Source: Aquabacterium sp. OR-4 (GTDB taxonomy: Bacteria > Pseudomonadota > Gammaproteobacteria > Burkholderiales > Burkholderiaceae_C). Taken from it: DNA of 64,000 nucleotides. The stretch is from assembly GCF_025290835.2 (NCBI RefSeq), contig NZ_JAOCQD020000002.1, positions 558,001 to 622,000 on the forward strand, written 5' to 3'. The translations under genes were made by a program, and so were the position numbers. A model generated the notes under the pieces. That model did not search any database. It was not told the origin of the DNA and saw nothing but the letters and a program-made list of their open reading frames with translations. This document shows positions 16,059 through 25,089 of the stretch, in pieces. Position 1 is the first letter of the stretch. Each line of letters begins with the position of its first letter.

Positions 16059-17216
16059 TCAGGCCGGGGTCAGGTCGCCGTAGCGCACCGCCGCCGGGCG
16101 CTCCACGGCCAGCATGCAGCGGCGGAAGGCGCGCAGCGTGACCAGCAGCTTCTGGAAGTTGTCGTTGTCCTGTTCGGACATGCCGACTTCCATCGCCTCG
16201 CGGTTGTAGAACGTGCCGGCTTGGGTGGTGTTCATCGTCAGCACGTTGTCGGCCGTGATGGCGTTCGACAGGATCACCGGCACGCCGAACAGCGCGGGCG
16301 CGATCGTCTGGCCAGGGTCGCCCAGCAGGTAGCGGTTCTGGCTGTCCTTGGCCAGGCGCATCGTCCACCAGTCCGTGGGGTTCAGACAGATCACGTCCGC
16401 CGGGTAGTCGCCGGCCTGGCTGTCGCCCAGCATCTTGCCGATCAGGTCGAAGCGGTTGTTCAGCAGGCCGGCACCGGTCAGGCTGGCCGCGGTGTAGCCG
16501 TGGGCGGTGAAGTTGCCCGACTTGGTCAGGCCGCTCATGTTCGGCGCGGTGCCATTGCCGGCGAAGATCTGGTTTTCGACGCGCAGGTCGACGCCGTAGC
16601 GCATGCGCAGGTCGATGTACCGGGCCAGCGCGGCTTGGTCGGCGGCCAACTGCCGGCTGATCTTGATGAAGTGGCCGACGGTGGCCACCGACTCGGTCAC
16701 CAGCGTGGTGGTGACGGCCGACTCGGGCAGCGCGTTGCCTTCGGTCGCTTCCGCCGCGCTGTTCGTGAACACGTTCTCGCGCACGTACTCGATGGCGTTC
16801 GAGCTCGTGGGCACGCTGGCGAGCAGGCGTTCCAGCGTGAACTGGCGGAAAGCGCCGCCGACCATCGGACGCAACTCGGGCTGGGTGTTGCCCACGGTGT
16901 TGGTGACGGTGTTCTTCAGCTCGACCGAGACCGACTTGGCGCCGCGGTTGAAGTTCTCGAAGGCGGCGTTCTTCACGAACTGCTGGCCGATCGATTCGCC
17001 CGCGCCATCGTTGGCGGGCGGGGTCAGGCCCTTCTGCTCCAGCGACAGCAGGCGGTCGGCCAGCTCGCGCTGCTGCACGCCCAGGTTGTCGATGGCCGAC
17101 TTGGTGTCGGTCGTGACCTTGCCGAGGGTGGCGGCTTCGCCGGTGGCCTTCTCGTCCATCTTCTGCAGACGGGCCTCCAGGGCGTCCAGCGCCTTGGTGA
17201 CTTGTTCAAACGACAT
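16059..17216 (-). CDS. Major capsid protein, HK97 fold
   Basis: A 385-residue protein starting at ATG 17216. The first ~75 residues form a coiled-coil delta/scaffold domain (LDALEARLQKMDEKA), expected to be removed by the prohead protease; the rest has HK97 capsid features such as TLERLLASVPTSSNAIEYVREN and, near the end, QDNDNFQKLLVTLRAFRRCMLAVERPAA. It stands after portal and protease genes in the canonical order. Confidence 0.9.
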   Translation of the reverse strand: MSFEQVTKALDALEARLQKMDEKATGEAATLGKVTTDTKSAIDNLGVQQRELADRLLSLEQKGLTPPANDGAGESIGQQFVKNAAFENFNRGAKSVSVELKNTVTNTVGNTQPELRPMVGGAFRQFTLERLLASVPTSSNAIEYVRENVFTNSAAEATEGNALPESAVTTTLVTESVATVGHFIKISRQLAADQAALARYIDLRMRYGVDLRVENQIFAGNGTAPNMSGLTKSGNFTAHGYTAASLTGAGLLNNRFDLIGKMLGDSQAGDYPADVICLNPTDWWTMRLAKDSQNRYLLGDPGQTIAPALFGVPVILSNAITADNVLTMNTTQAGTFYNREAMEVGMSEQDNDNFQKLLVTLRAFRRCMLAVERPAAVRYGDLTPA

Positions 17217-17259
17217 GGTGTTTCCTTCCAGGATTGCTGCGGGGTGGGGGTTTGCGCGT

Positions 17260-17946
17260 TCAGGCGAGGGCCAGGCGCTGCAGCCGTGCGGCCAGCTGCT
17301 GGACCTGCGCCGCCTCGTCGTCGGCCTTGACTGCGGCAGGCTCCCCCTGCAGCGCCAGCGCCTTGACGCGGGCCACCAGCGCGGAGGCGGCCCCTTTGCT
17401 GAGCCCGGCTGCATCCCGCAGCAGTTGCTCCAGTTCACGGATGGTGGCCACTTCGGCCAGAGCGTCGAGCATGTCGGCGCCCTTCACTTCTTGCACACGG
17501 GCGGCGCCGTCGGCCGGGAAGACCACGGGCGAGATCTCGACCAGGCGCGACCACTTGCGGATCACGCGGCCCTGCTCGGTGGCGTCGTAGTCGCCCTGCT
17601 TCACGAAGCCGCCGACGCTCAGCCCGCCCAGCGTGCCGTGTTTCATCGCGGCGTACACGGCATCGGCGGCGACCAGGCCGGGCGTGAACTCACCCTCGAC
17701 GTAGAGGCCATGCTCGTCTTCGACGGCCTTGGTCCACTTGCCCACGGGGATGCTGCGCCAGTCGTGGTTGAAGAACATCTTCGGCATGCCGTTCTGGCGC
17801 AGGGTGCTGGCGAACGCGCCACGCACGATGGTGTCGCCGACTGAGTCGACGCCGCCGAAGACGCTGGAATAGCCGCTGAACGTGCCGGCCGGCCCTTCGG
17901 CCTTCAGTTTCACGTCACTGAGCGGTAGGTGCTTGTGCAGGAGCAT
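17260..17946 (-). CDS. Prohead protease (HK97 family, U35)
   Basis: A 228-residue protein. GYSSVFGGVDSVGDTIVRGAF is followed by MFFNHDW with catalytic His61 and by GTLGGLSVGG with catalytic Ser110, the His-Ser pair of HK97-type prohead proteases, which cleave the scaffold domain of the capsid protein. The C-terminal ~75 residues are helical and dispensable in the family. It overlaps the portal gene by 32 bp. Confidence 0.9.
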   Translation of the reverse strand: MLLHKHLPLSDVKLKAEGPAGTFSGYSSVFGGVDSVGDTIVRGAFASTLRQNGMPKMFFNHDWRSIPVGKWTKAVEDEHGLYVEGEFTPGLVAADAVYAAMKHGTLGGLSVGGFVKQGDYDATEQGRVIRKWSRLVEISPVVFPADGAARVQEVKGADMLDALAEVATIRELEQLLRDAAGLSKGAASALVARVKALALQGEPAAVKADDEAAQVQQLAARLQRLALA

Positions 17947-19162
17947 TGCTGCCTCCGGTTTGCAGGCCCAGGGAATCCACGGGCAGAAGGTTCGATTGCG
18001 CCGTCAGCATCTGGCTGCCGCGGCTGCGGCGCTGCGGTAGGTTCTCCAGCTGGCGAACCTCGTCGCGATCCATCCAGCCGTTCTGCACGGCCTGGGAGTA
18101 GTAGGCTGAGCGCGCGGCGGTGTCGCCCCGCAGCAGGGCGTCGGCGTTGAACTCGACGGCCAGGCGGGCGCGCTGGGCAGGGGTCAGCACACGCTTGGTG
18201 ACGGCCTGCTCGATGCTGACCAGCATGGGCAGGATGGTGAAGGTGTAGAAGCCGCGGGTCAGCTGCTCGATGCCGCTGCCCCAGCTGGTGACGTTGGCGT
18301 GGTGCACCAGCACCGGCGGCACATCGAACCAGCGGCAGATCTCTTCCACGCCGAAGCGGCGGGTCTCCAGAAGCTGCTGGTCCTCGGGGCTGAGGCTTAG
18401 CTGCTGGTACTTCATGTTGGCTTCGAGCACGTACAGGCGCGCGGTGCTGCCGGTCGCCATCTCGCCGAAGCGTTCCTTCACGGCGGCGCGCTGGTCGGCC
18501 TTGAGCACCGAGTCAACCATCAGCACGCCTGTGGGCTTGCCGGCCGCGCCGAACAGCTTGCTGGCCGCTTCCATGGCGTTCGCCGACTCGGCCGCGGTGG
18601 CACGCATGAAGGCGAGCTTGTCCAGCGGCGTGGTGCCGTTGCCCAGGCCCTTGATGGCCAGCACGTTCTCTTCGGCCAGCACGGCCACGTCGGCGCCGAT
18701 GCGGTACTCGTAGACCATGGCGCCGTCGTCGAGCAGCACCGGCGTCACCTGCGAGGTGGGCATCGGCCAAAGGGCCACCGCCTCGCCGGTGCGGACATCG
18801 CGGTCGATGCGCGCATACGCGGCGTTGCGCAGATCGTGGTTCAGCATCATGGCCATCCAGAATTCGCTGGGGGTCATGCGGCTGTTGGGCGAGTCGTGCA
18901 GCAGCTGGTAGAGGCGGCTGTCACGGGCTAGCGTCTTGTCGCCGTTGGTCTGGCGCTGATAGGCGAACAGCGGCAGCGTGGCCACGATGCGGCCGCGGCG
19001 CTCGGCGCAAGCCCACACGGTGGACAGCTGCAGCACCTGGTCGTCGGTCAGGCTGCGGGCATCGTCGACCAGCTGCAGGCCGGGCGTGCCGCGCTGCGGG
19101 CCGCGGTGTTCGGCCAGGCCGGTGCCGAACCAGCTGCTGATCAGTCGTGTGAGGAAGGACAT
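17915..19162 (-). CDS. Portal protein, HK97 family
   Basis: A 415-residue protein with the family hallmarks VWACAERRGRIVATLPLFAY, LNHDLRNAAYARIDRD, and GVEEICRWFDVPPVLV. It forms the dodecameric DNA channel at the head vertex. Length and order (terminase-portal-protease-capsid) are normal. The stop region overlaps the protease start; its first codon overlaps the end of terL. Confidence 0.9.
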   Translation of the reverse strand: MSFLTRLISSWFGTGLAEHRGPQRGTPGLQLVDDARSLTDDQVLQLSTVWACAERRGRIVATLPLFAYQRQTNGDKTLARDSRLYQLLHDSPNSRMTPSEFWMAMMLNHDLRNAAYARIDRDVRTGEAVALWPMPTSQVTPVLLDDGAMVYEYRIGADVAVLAEENVLAIKGLGNGTTPLDKLAFMRATAAESANAMEAASKLFGAAGKPTGVLMVDSVLKADQRAAVKERFGEMATGSTARLYVLEANMKYQQLSLSPEDQQLLETRRFGVEEICRWFDVPPVLVHHANVTSWGSGIEQLTRGFYTFTILPMLVSIEQAVTKRVLTPAQRARLAVEFNADALLRGDTAARSAYYSQAVQNGWMDRDEVRQLENLPQRRSRGSQMLTAQSNLLPVDSLGLQTGGSNAPAQAPTAQ

Positions 19163-20889
19163 CAGGCGATCAGCGGGGCTGAGAGGAAGTCATCGAGCGG
19201 CGGTGTTTCGGGTGTCTTCGCCGCGCTGGCGTAGGCCATCACGGTGGCCACCATCAAGTCGATGCGACCGGTGGCCTTCGCCTTGTTCAGCTTGCGATTG
19301 CCGGCCGGGTCAGAGTCGGTCACCGCGTTGGCGGCGCACCAGGTCAGCACCGGGTGACCGTTGTGGGCCACGGTCTGGTTCAGGATGGCGGTCTCGAACT
19401 CGTCGATGGCCGGCGACATGTCCTTGAAGCCCTGGCCAAAGTCCAGCAGCGGCGGCAGCGTGATGCCTTCGTCGTCGGCGATCTGGCGGAAGTCTTCGAG
19501 GCGCCAGCGGTCTGCGGCGATGCTCTGCACATCGAACTCGGCGCAGATCAGCGCCACGCGCTGCAGAACGGCGCGTTTGCTGATGGCGGCGCCGGGCGTG
19601 GTCTCCAGGTGGCCAGCCTGCTTCCACGCGGCGTAGTCGACGCGGTCGCGTTCTGACCGCTTGCGCAGGTCCATGTCGGGCCCACCCTCTGGCAGCCAGC
19701 ACCAGGGCAAGATCGCCCAGGGCTCGCCGGCTTCGACTGGCTCGATCAGCAGCACGAAGGCAGTCAGGTCGGTGGTGCTCGACAGGTCCAGGCCGGCGTA
19801 GGCGCGGCGGCCGCGGAACTGGGCGGCGGTGAAGGCGCGTTGGCACGGGTCCCACACGGCGGCCGACAACCACGGATTGATGGCGGCGGTCCACTGGCAG
19901 AAGTTCAGCCGGCGCACGATGGCTTCTTTGGCCGGCATGCCGCGCGCCTCGGTCACCTGCTCGCGCAGGTATTGCAGGCCCGGCAGGCTGTTGAACTGCA
20001 GCGACGGGTTTGCCTTGGCCCAGCACGATTCGTCGACCATCGGGTCGTCGCCTTTGTCCAGGCCACACACGAAGCCGAAGAAGGCGTCATCCACGCGGCT
20101 GCCGGCGGCCACGTCGGCGGCGTAGTCGTGGTAAATGCCGCAGGGCGTGTTCTTGCCGGCGCCGCTGTTTGTGATCATGAAGATCAGCGCCTGGCGACGG
20201 CTTTTCGTACCGGCGCGCATCAGCTCGACGATCTGGGCGGTCTTGTGTTCGTGCACTTCGTCCAGTAGCGCCACGTGGGGCCGCGGGCCAGATTGGCCTT
20301 CGTCGGCGCTGATGGGGCGGAAGAAGCTGCCTTGCGCGCGAAACGCCAGGTTCCACACCGCCTCGCCGCGGCCGCTGGTGGTGAGCCGGCGTTGCAGGCC
20401 TGGGCTGTGCTGGTACATCGCCACCGCGTCGCGGAAGAGGACCATGGCCTGGTCCTTTTTGGTCGCCGCGGCGTAGATCTCGGCGCGGTTTTCGCGGTCG
20501 GCCACTAGGCCCTTCATGCCCACGCCGGCGGCCAGCGGGCTCTTGCCGGAACCCTTGCCGGTCTCAACGTACACCACGCGGAAGCGGCGCAGCCACGCCT
20601 GGTGCTCTTCGTCGAAGCGCATCCACCCGTAGATGCTGCCGACGATGAAGGCCTGCCAGCCATCGAGGATGAAAGGCTTGCCCTCGAACTCGCCGCCGTT
20701 CAGGCAGAGCTCTTGCTCGAAGAAGGCGATGGCCTTGGCCGCGGTGCCGGCGTCGAAGGCGAGGTCGCGGGCCTCGCCTTCCACCAGGTCGCGCATGTGG
20801 CGGGCGCAGGCGTCGCGCACATGCGGCCCGGCGATGATCTCGCCGGCCAGCACGCGCTGGGCGTAGGTGGTGACGCGGTCTTCGTTCAT
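19162..20889 (-). CDS. terL: Terminase large subunit
   Basis: A 575-residue protein starting at ATG 20889, which overlaps the small subunit stop (ATGA). Walker A GKGSGKS at residues 111-117 and Walker B VALLDE at 206-211 give the packaging ATPase; the nuclease part has YAGLDLSSTTDLTAF (Asp ligand) near residue 360 and a C-terminal GRIDLMVATVMA Asp. These are the features of phiE125/HK97-type large terminases, which pump DNA into the head. Confidence 0.92.
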   Translation of the reverse strand: MNEDRVTTYAQRVLAGEIIAGPHVRDACARHMRDLVEGEARDLAFDAGTAAKAIAFFEQELCLNGGEFEGKPFILDGWQAFIVGSIYGWMRFDEEHQAWLRRFRVVYVETGKGSGKSPLAAGVGMKGLVADRENRAEIYAAATKKDQAMVLFRDAVAMYQHSPGLQRRLTTSGRGEAVWNLAFRAQGSFFRPISADEGQSGPRPHVALLDEVHEHKTAQIVELMRAGTKSRRQALIFMITNSGAGKNTPCGIYHDYAADVAAGSRVDDAFFGFVCGLDKGDDPMVDESCWAKANPSLQFNSLPGLQYLREQVTEARGMPAKEAIVRRLNFCQWTAAINPWLSAAVWDPCQRAFTAAQFRGRRAYAGLDLSSTTDLTAFVLLIEPVEAGEPWAILPWCWLPEGGPDMDLRKRSERDRVDYAAWKQAGHLETTPGAAISKRAVLQRVALICAEFDVQSIAADRWRLEDFRQIADDEGITLPPLLDFGQGFKDMSPAIDEFETAILNQTVAHNGHPVLTWCAANAVTDSDPAGNRKLNKAKATGRIDLMVATVMAYASAAKTPETPPLDDFLSAPLIA

Positions 20890-21371
20890 GCGTCGTAGTG
20901 CCCGCCGTCGGTGCCGGTGCCGGCCGGCTCTTTTCCGAATAGCTCGCCCTGCGGGTCGATGGTGACGCGGGAACGGGCGGAAGGCGTGGCACCGAACTCG
21001 CGCAGCACGGCCAGGGCCTGCTTGTAGGCCATGGACTTCACCATGGCCCAGGGGCTGAGGCTGATGCTGCCGGTCTCGGCGTTCTTCTGCAGCAGGCGGC
21101 CCTCGGCCGTCTTCTCCATGCACAGGCGGAAGGTGGCGATGGCATCGCAGGCCATCTCGAGCGCGGGCGTGTCGATGGTGGTCAGTACGCCGGCCTTCTT
21201 CAGCTGCGGCGCGAGCTGGTTCCACACGGCGGCTGTGGCTGCAGGCAGGTGAGCCGGCGCGGCCAGATCCTGCAGCACGTCGGGCTCGGGTTCCTTGTCG
21301 TTGCGTGCACGCTTGCCGGGGTTGCCCCGCAGCTGGTGCACGTTCGACGGCAGCGGCGGTCTACCGGCCAT
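20886..21371 (-). CDS. terS: Terminase small subunit, P27 family
   Basis: A 161-residue protein starting MAGRPPLPSNVHQLRGNPGKR, the P27-family opening, followed by a helix-rich middle and an Asp/Gly-rich end (GTGTDGGHYDA). It recognises the packaging site and hands the DNA to TerL. Its start lies only a few bases inside the end of the phospholipase-D-like gene. Confidence 0.88.
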   Translation of the reverse strand: MAGRPPLPSNVHQLRGNPGKRARNDKEPEPDVLQDLAAPAHLPAATAAVWNQLAPQLKKAGVLTTIDTPALEMACDAIATFRLCMEKTAEGRLLQKNAETGSISLSPWAMVKSMAYKQALAVLREFGATPSARSRVTIDPQGELFGKEPAGTGTDGGHYDA

Positions 21372-22059
21372 AGGGTGCCCAGCCGGTGAAGTTGTCGTTG
21401 AACGAGTGCACGGCGTCGAAGAAGTCGGCGTAGTGCCAGAACAGGCCCGCGTCGGCCGTCACGGTGGTCTGTTCGGTGCGCGGGTTCGTGTTCACGTTTG
21501 CGCTGCTCTCGATCACCAGATGGCGATGGAAGGCGCGGTTCTGCAGCAGCATCACCTTGCTGTGGTTGCGGAACGTGGCCACGCGGCCGCTGTGGCGGCG
21601 CACGGCCTGGCACATCAGGGCGAAGGCATCGGCGTACTGGCTGGGGAAAATCTCGCCGGTGTAGACGTCCAGGTGCTTCAGGCTGCCGGTGTCAAGCCAC
21701 TCGGCCAGCTGGCGCACATCGTCCATGGCCATGCACCAGGTCGACACCAGCATGCGGTCGAAGGTCTCATGCTCCATCAGGTGCTTGGCGAACGACAGGC
21801 TGTCGATGTCGCCGCCGCTGATCACGTGCCAGCTGTCGCCAGCCTCGACGAAGGGCGGCAGCAGGTCGGCCAGCAGGGCTTCCGACTTGGCGCGGCGCAC
21901 GCTGATGCGGGTACGGGTGCGTTGGGCCCGGGCGATCACCCGGCGGGCGGCGCGCTTGGCGCTCAGCTCGGGATCGTCGAACTCCGACAGATCCGCGAAG
22001 AGGTCGGCGTCGTCGACTGCCTGCACCTCCATACCCTCGAACGCCTCCCCCCTATCCAT
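21361..22059 (-). CDS. Phospholipase-D-like (HKD) phage protein
   Basis: About 232 residues from ATG 22059; another candidate start is ATG 22104, which has GGAGG just upstream. The C-terminal half has NHSKVMLL, the H-x-K part of an HKD motif, followed by IESSANVNTNPRTEQ, as in PLD-superfamily enzymes; only one HKD unit is present, so a dimer would be needed for a full active site. Such genes are often found next to TerS and HNH genes in siphophages of Proteobacteria, where their role is undefined (nuclease or packaging helper). Confidence 0.7.
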   Translation of the reverse strand: MDRGEAFEGMEVQAVDDADLFADLSEFDDPELSAKRAARRVIARAQRTRTRISVRRAKSEALLADLLPPFVEAGDSWHVISGGDIDSLSFAKHLMEHETFDRMLVSTWCMAMDDVRQLAEWLDTGSLKHLDVYTGEIFPSQYADAFALMCQAVRRHSGRVATFRNHSKVMLLQNRAFHRHLVIESSANVNTNPRTEQTTVTADAGLFWHYADFFDAVHSFNDNFTGWAPYGR

Positions 22060-22456
22060 TTCGCGGTTCTGCAAACGGAGGGAGGGGAGCGGTCCGGCAG
22101 GCATCGCCTCCAGACTTCTGACCCGCCCCCCCTTGGGTGATGGGGCGGTGCCAGGGGTGAGCGCCGTCCAGCGGCTTGCCGTCGAGGCCAGCGCCGCGCA
22201 GCACTCCGTCGGCGTTGTGCTCCTGCGCCTGCTTGTGCGCATCGTGGCAGGGCTTGCACAGGGTCTGCAGATTGCCGTCGCTGAAGAAGAGCTCGAGGTC
22301 ACCACGATGCGGCCGCACGTGGTCAACGACCCCACCGGCCACCGTGCGCCCAAGCTTCAGGTGGAAGCAGCACAGCGGGTGCAGCTGCAGCTGCTGCTTG
22401 CGCAGTTTCTGCCAGCGGGCTGTCTTGTAGAGGTGGTGGTAGTCGGAGCGGGCCAT
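22052..22456 (-). CDS. HNH endonuclease beside terminase
   Basis: A 134-residue protein. HPLCCFHL...VVDHVRPHRGD and NLQTLCKPCHDAHK give the Cys pair, the catalytic DH and the second Cys pair of HNH nucleases. In HK97-like phages an HNH protein next to terminase is needed for specific cleavage during DNA packaging. The tail after residue ~95 is unrelated low-complexity sequence. Confidence 0.85.
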   Translation of the reverse strand: MARSDYHHLYKTARWQKLRKQQLQLHPLCCFHLKLGRTVAGGVVDHVRPHRGDLELFFSDGNLQTLCKPCHDAHKQAQEHNADGVLRGAGLDGKPLDGAHPWHRPITQGGAGQKSGGDACRTAPLPPFAEPRNG

Positions 22457-22460
22457 ACGA

Positions 22461-22496
22461 ACGAAAGCCCGCGCACCTTGCGGTGGCGGGCTTCGT
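22461..22496 (-). terminator. Terminator-like hairpin before the late genes
   Basis: On the minus strand ACGAA-GCCCGC and GCGGGC-TTTCGT form a stem (one bulged base) followed by TCGT just before the HNH start. Together with the promoter-like pair upstream and the Q-like gene before it, it resembles the PR'-tR' arrangement where an antiterminator opens the late operon. Confidence 0.5.
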
Positions 22497-22554
22497 GGGC
22501 GTGGACAGGATCAAGAGGGAGTCAGAATCGCGCAGGAAAAACCAGCGTGCCTGA

Positions 22555-22582
22555 ACTGTAGGGGTTCGCGATAACTCGTAAA
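22555..22582 (-). promoter_or_regulatory. Putative late promoter
   Basis: On the minus strand TTTACG, 16 bp, TACAGT gives 4 of 6 consensus matches at both hexamers. It lies in the 137-bp gap between the Q-like gene and the HNH gene, upstream of the hairpin at 22461-22496. It is the only sizeable gap before the 20-kb late operon. Confidence 0.35.
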
Positions 22583-22593
22583 ACCCCCGTCGC

Positions 22594-22965
22594 TCAGGTG
22601 AGGCCCTCAGCCATCCGCGCCAGCAGCCGCTTCGCCTCCACCACCCGCGCGCGCACCGTGCTGGCTTGGCAGTCGAGTCGGTAGACCTGCTCGTCGGGCC
22701 TGGCCCGGTCGAGGTACACCACCACCAGCGTGTTTTGCAGGCGCACGCTCAGCGCCAGGATGTCGCGATGCGTCTGCTGCTGCTGGACATCGCCGCAGCT
22801 GGGAGCGCTGCGCATTGTGGGCGTCTGCCCTGGTGTCGGTGGCATCCAGCTCTCGTGCAGCACGCTCTTGGTCGGGTAGCCCGCGCTGGTGTGCCCACCC
22901 TTCACCCACGCAGCCCAGGCCAGTAGCCGCTGCTCCATCACATCCACCGTGGTCGCGTCACGCAT
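22594..22965 (-). CDS. Q-like late regulator, probable
   Basis: A 123-residue protein from ATG 22965. The start VMEQRLLAWAAWVKGG and the end VYRLDCQASTVRARVVEAKRLLARM suggest a sigma-70-region-4-like HTH of the type found in small Q/antitermination-like proteins of Burkholderiales phages; middle residues 60-80 (QQQQTHRDIL) are a linker. It lies just before the putative late promoter and terminator, as Q does in lambda. Assignment rests on size, HTH-like end and position. Confidence 0.55.
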   Translation of the reverse strand: MRDATTVDVMEQRLLAWAAWVKGGHTSAGYPTKSVLHESWMPPTPGQTPTMRSAPSCGDVQQQQTHRDILALSVRLQNTLVVVYLDRARPDEQVYRLDCQASTVRARVVEAKRLLARMAEGLT

Positions 22966-24271
22966 GGCCCGCGCCCTCCATGCGCTGGGTGGCACCATCG
23001 AACCACAGCTGTACCGTGTCGCACGGGCCATTCTTGTTCTTGGCGAGCTCGAGCTGAGCGTGGTGCTTGTTCTCGGGTGTGGGCCTGGCCCGGCCCGCGC
23101 GCCACAGCAGGCCGATGATGTCAGCCGCCTGCTCAATGCCGCCGCTCTCGGCCAGATGGTCGATGCGTGGCGGGCCTCCGCCTTCGTCGGCCTTGCGGCT
23201 CAGCTGGCTCAGCAGCACCACCGCGCACCGAAGTTCTTTGGCCAGGCGCTTCAGGCCGCGTGCGATGCGGTTCAGCTCGTAGGCCCTGCTTTCGTCGTTG
23301 CCCTTGCCTTCCATCAGCTGCAGGTAGTCCACGATCATCACGCCCAGGTCGCCCTGGCGTGCAGCCACCCCCTGGGCCTTGCGCCGCACCGTCTCCAAGC
23401 TCAGCGCTGGCTGGTCATCCACGTGGATCGGCAGGCCGCGCAGCGCGTCCAGGCCACGCGTCACGCCATCCCACAGCGGGCCGCGCGCGCGCGCCGGGTT
23501 GCGCAGATCGGCCAGGTTCACCAGACCGGCGGCTGCCACCTGCCGGCTCACCAGCATCTGCAAGCTGTCCTCCATGCTCAGCACCAGCACCGGCGCGGTG
23601 CGCGCCATGTTGCGCGCCAGCATGTGACACAGCGCCGTCTTGCCCATGCTGGGCCGGCTGCCGATCACCATCAGCTCACCGCGGCGCAGCCCGCCGGCCA
23701 GCAGTTCGTCTACATCGCCCAGGCCAGTCGGGATGGCATCGAGCTCGCCAGCCTCGCGCGCTTGCAACTCCTCTACCCACACCGGCAGCAGGTCATCCAG
23801 CGGTCGCGGGTCGTTCTCGCCGCGCCCCTGGCTGAGCGCCAGCAGCGCCACCATGGCTGAGTCGATGGCCACCAGCGCATCATCGCCACGCCACACCGCG
23901 CCCGCCATCTCATCGGCCAGCGCGATCACGCGCCGCGCACGCGCACGCTCAGCCACGATGTCAGCGTAGCCGCGCACGTTCGTTGCGCTGGCGACGCTCT
24001 GCGCCAGATCGTTCAGGTAGGCCAGGCCACCCGCATCATCGGCCCGACCCGTGCGCTGCAGCGCCTCGAAGACCGTGATCACGTCGGCCGGCTTGCTGGC
24101 CATCACCAGCGACGTTATGGCGTCCCAGATCAGCTGATGCTCGTACCGGTAGAACGCCGCCGCGTTGAGCACGGCCGCCGCCTTGTCGAAAGCCATGTCA
24201 TCCAGCAGCAGCGCGCCCAGCACGCTCTGCTCGGCCTCGAGGCTGTGGGGGGGGACGCGCAGCTCAGCCAT
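22958..24271 (-). CDS. dnaB-like: Replicative DNA helicase, DnaB family
   Basis: A 437-residue protein from ATG 24271. It has the DnaB N-terminal primase-interaction domain (PHSLEAEQSVLGALL), Walker A GSRPSMGKT at ~204-212, Walker B-type VMIVDYLQLM, and the C-terminal arginine-finger region. It would be the phage's replisome helicase. The preceding gene is likely its loader or initiator; overlaps (ATGA-type) on both sides indicate one operon. Confidence 0.9.
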   Translation of the reverse strand: MAELRVPPHSLEAEQSVLGALLLDDMAFDKAAAVLNAAAFYRYEHQLIWDAITSLVMASKPADVITVFEALQRTGRADDAGGLAYLNDLAQSVASATNVRGYADIVAERARARRVIALADEMAGAVWRGDDALVAIDSAMVALLALSQGRGENDPRPLDDLLPVWVEELQAREAGELDAIPTGLGDVDELLAGGLRRGELMVIGSRPSMGKTALCHMLARNMARTAPVLVLSMEDSLQMLVSRQVAAAGLVNLADLRNPARARGPLWDGVTRGLDALRGLPIHVDDQPALSLETVRRKAQGVAARQGDLGVMIVDYLQLMEGKGNDESRAYELNRIARGLKRLAKELRCAVVLLSQLSRKADEGGGPPRIDHLAESGGIEQAADIIGLLWRAGRARPTPENKHHAQLELAKNKNGPCDTVQLWFDGATQRMEGAGHA

Positions 24272-24752
24272 GGCGCCCGCCTTGCCGTTGCGCCTGGATG
24301 CGCGCCAGCAGCCGGGCGCGCGCCGCGGCTTCCGCCGCCGGATCCACAGCCGGCGCCAGCGGCTCGGCGGCCGGGGGCGGCAGGGCCACCAGGGCGCGCA
24401 GCGCGTCGCCCTTTTCGGCCCAGCGCTCAATGCGCGCCTCGCGTGCCATCAGCCACTCGATCTCGCGCATGGCGTCGCGCATGCGGTCACGCGCGGCCTG
24501 CGACTCGCCGCCCACAGCGTCCAGCGGGTCGGCCGCCATGCCCTCCACGGCGGCCATCAGCATTTCGGTGTCGTACCCCATCGCCAGCGCGGCCTGGATG
24601 GCCATGCGCCGCGTCGGGCCCATCTTGCAGCGGCGCGGGTTGCGGCTGTTGACGAACAGCCAGTGCTCGAACACGCGCCGCGCGGGGTCGGTGGTGCCGA
24701 GATTGAAGCCTGGTGCCTGTGAATCCACAATTCTGAGCTGGTGTAGTGCCAT
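24264..24752 (-). CDS. Phage replication-associated protein, possible helicase loader/initiator
   Basis: A 162-residue protein from ATG 24752, before the DnaB gene (8-bp overlap). Residues 25-80 (RVFEHWLFVNSRNPRRCKMGPTRR and AIQAALAMGYDTEMLMAAVEGMAADPL) match small replication-linked proteins of Burkholderiales phages. A C-terminal Ala/Arg-rich helix follows. The frame is open up to 24929; a longer form cannot be excluded but that part reads less like protein. Confidence 0.55.
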   Translation of the reverse strand: MALHQLRIVDSQAPGFNLGTTDPARRVFEHWLFVNSRNPRRCKMGPTRRMAIQAALAMGYDTEMLMAAVEGMAADPLDAVGGESQAARDRMRDAMREIEWLMAREARIERWAEKGDALRALVALPPPAAEPLAPAVDPAAEAAARARLLARIQAQRQGGRHG

Positions 24753-25089
24753 CCTGCTGTCCCTTGCCTTGATCTGTGCCCATTGGTGAGTGCTTGAGCA
24801 AAGCGGGGCCTTTCCCGTGGCCACGCGCCACAGGTTCGCCACCGCTTTTGCGAGGTGCATGCCCATCGGAGCCGTGCCGTCGCATCGCGTCGCCCAGACT
24901 TGCACCGCAGCGCGAATGGCAAAAGCCATCCCGCCGCGGTGTCCCGCGGGCTCTGGGCTCTGAGCCCACCCTGCCAGCTTTGCGTGCCCGAGTTCGCTGG
25001 CTTGTGACGGTCGCGCTGCCCCTCGGTCGGCCCAGGCAGCGCAGTTCAGGCGGGCTACATGGCGGCCTCCATCGTCTGCTCCATGGCGG
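24753..25089. other. 337-bp stretch without a convincing gene
   Basis: Short frames exist on both strands but none has a plausible start and composition. I see no strong promoter or terminator, nor a clear iteron set. Between an HTH gene and the replication genes, a replication origin would be reasonable, but no direct repeats support it. Confidence 0.4.

Noticed and set aside
24753..24929. N-terminal extension of the replication protein from ATG 24929
   Set aside because: In frame, but the composition is unlike the rest and the later ATG 24752 gives the typical family length.
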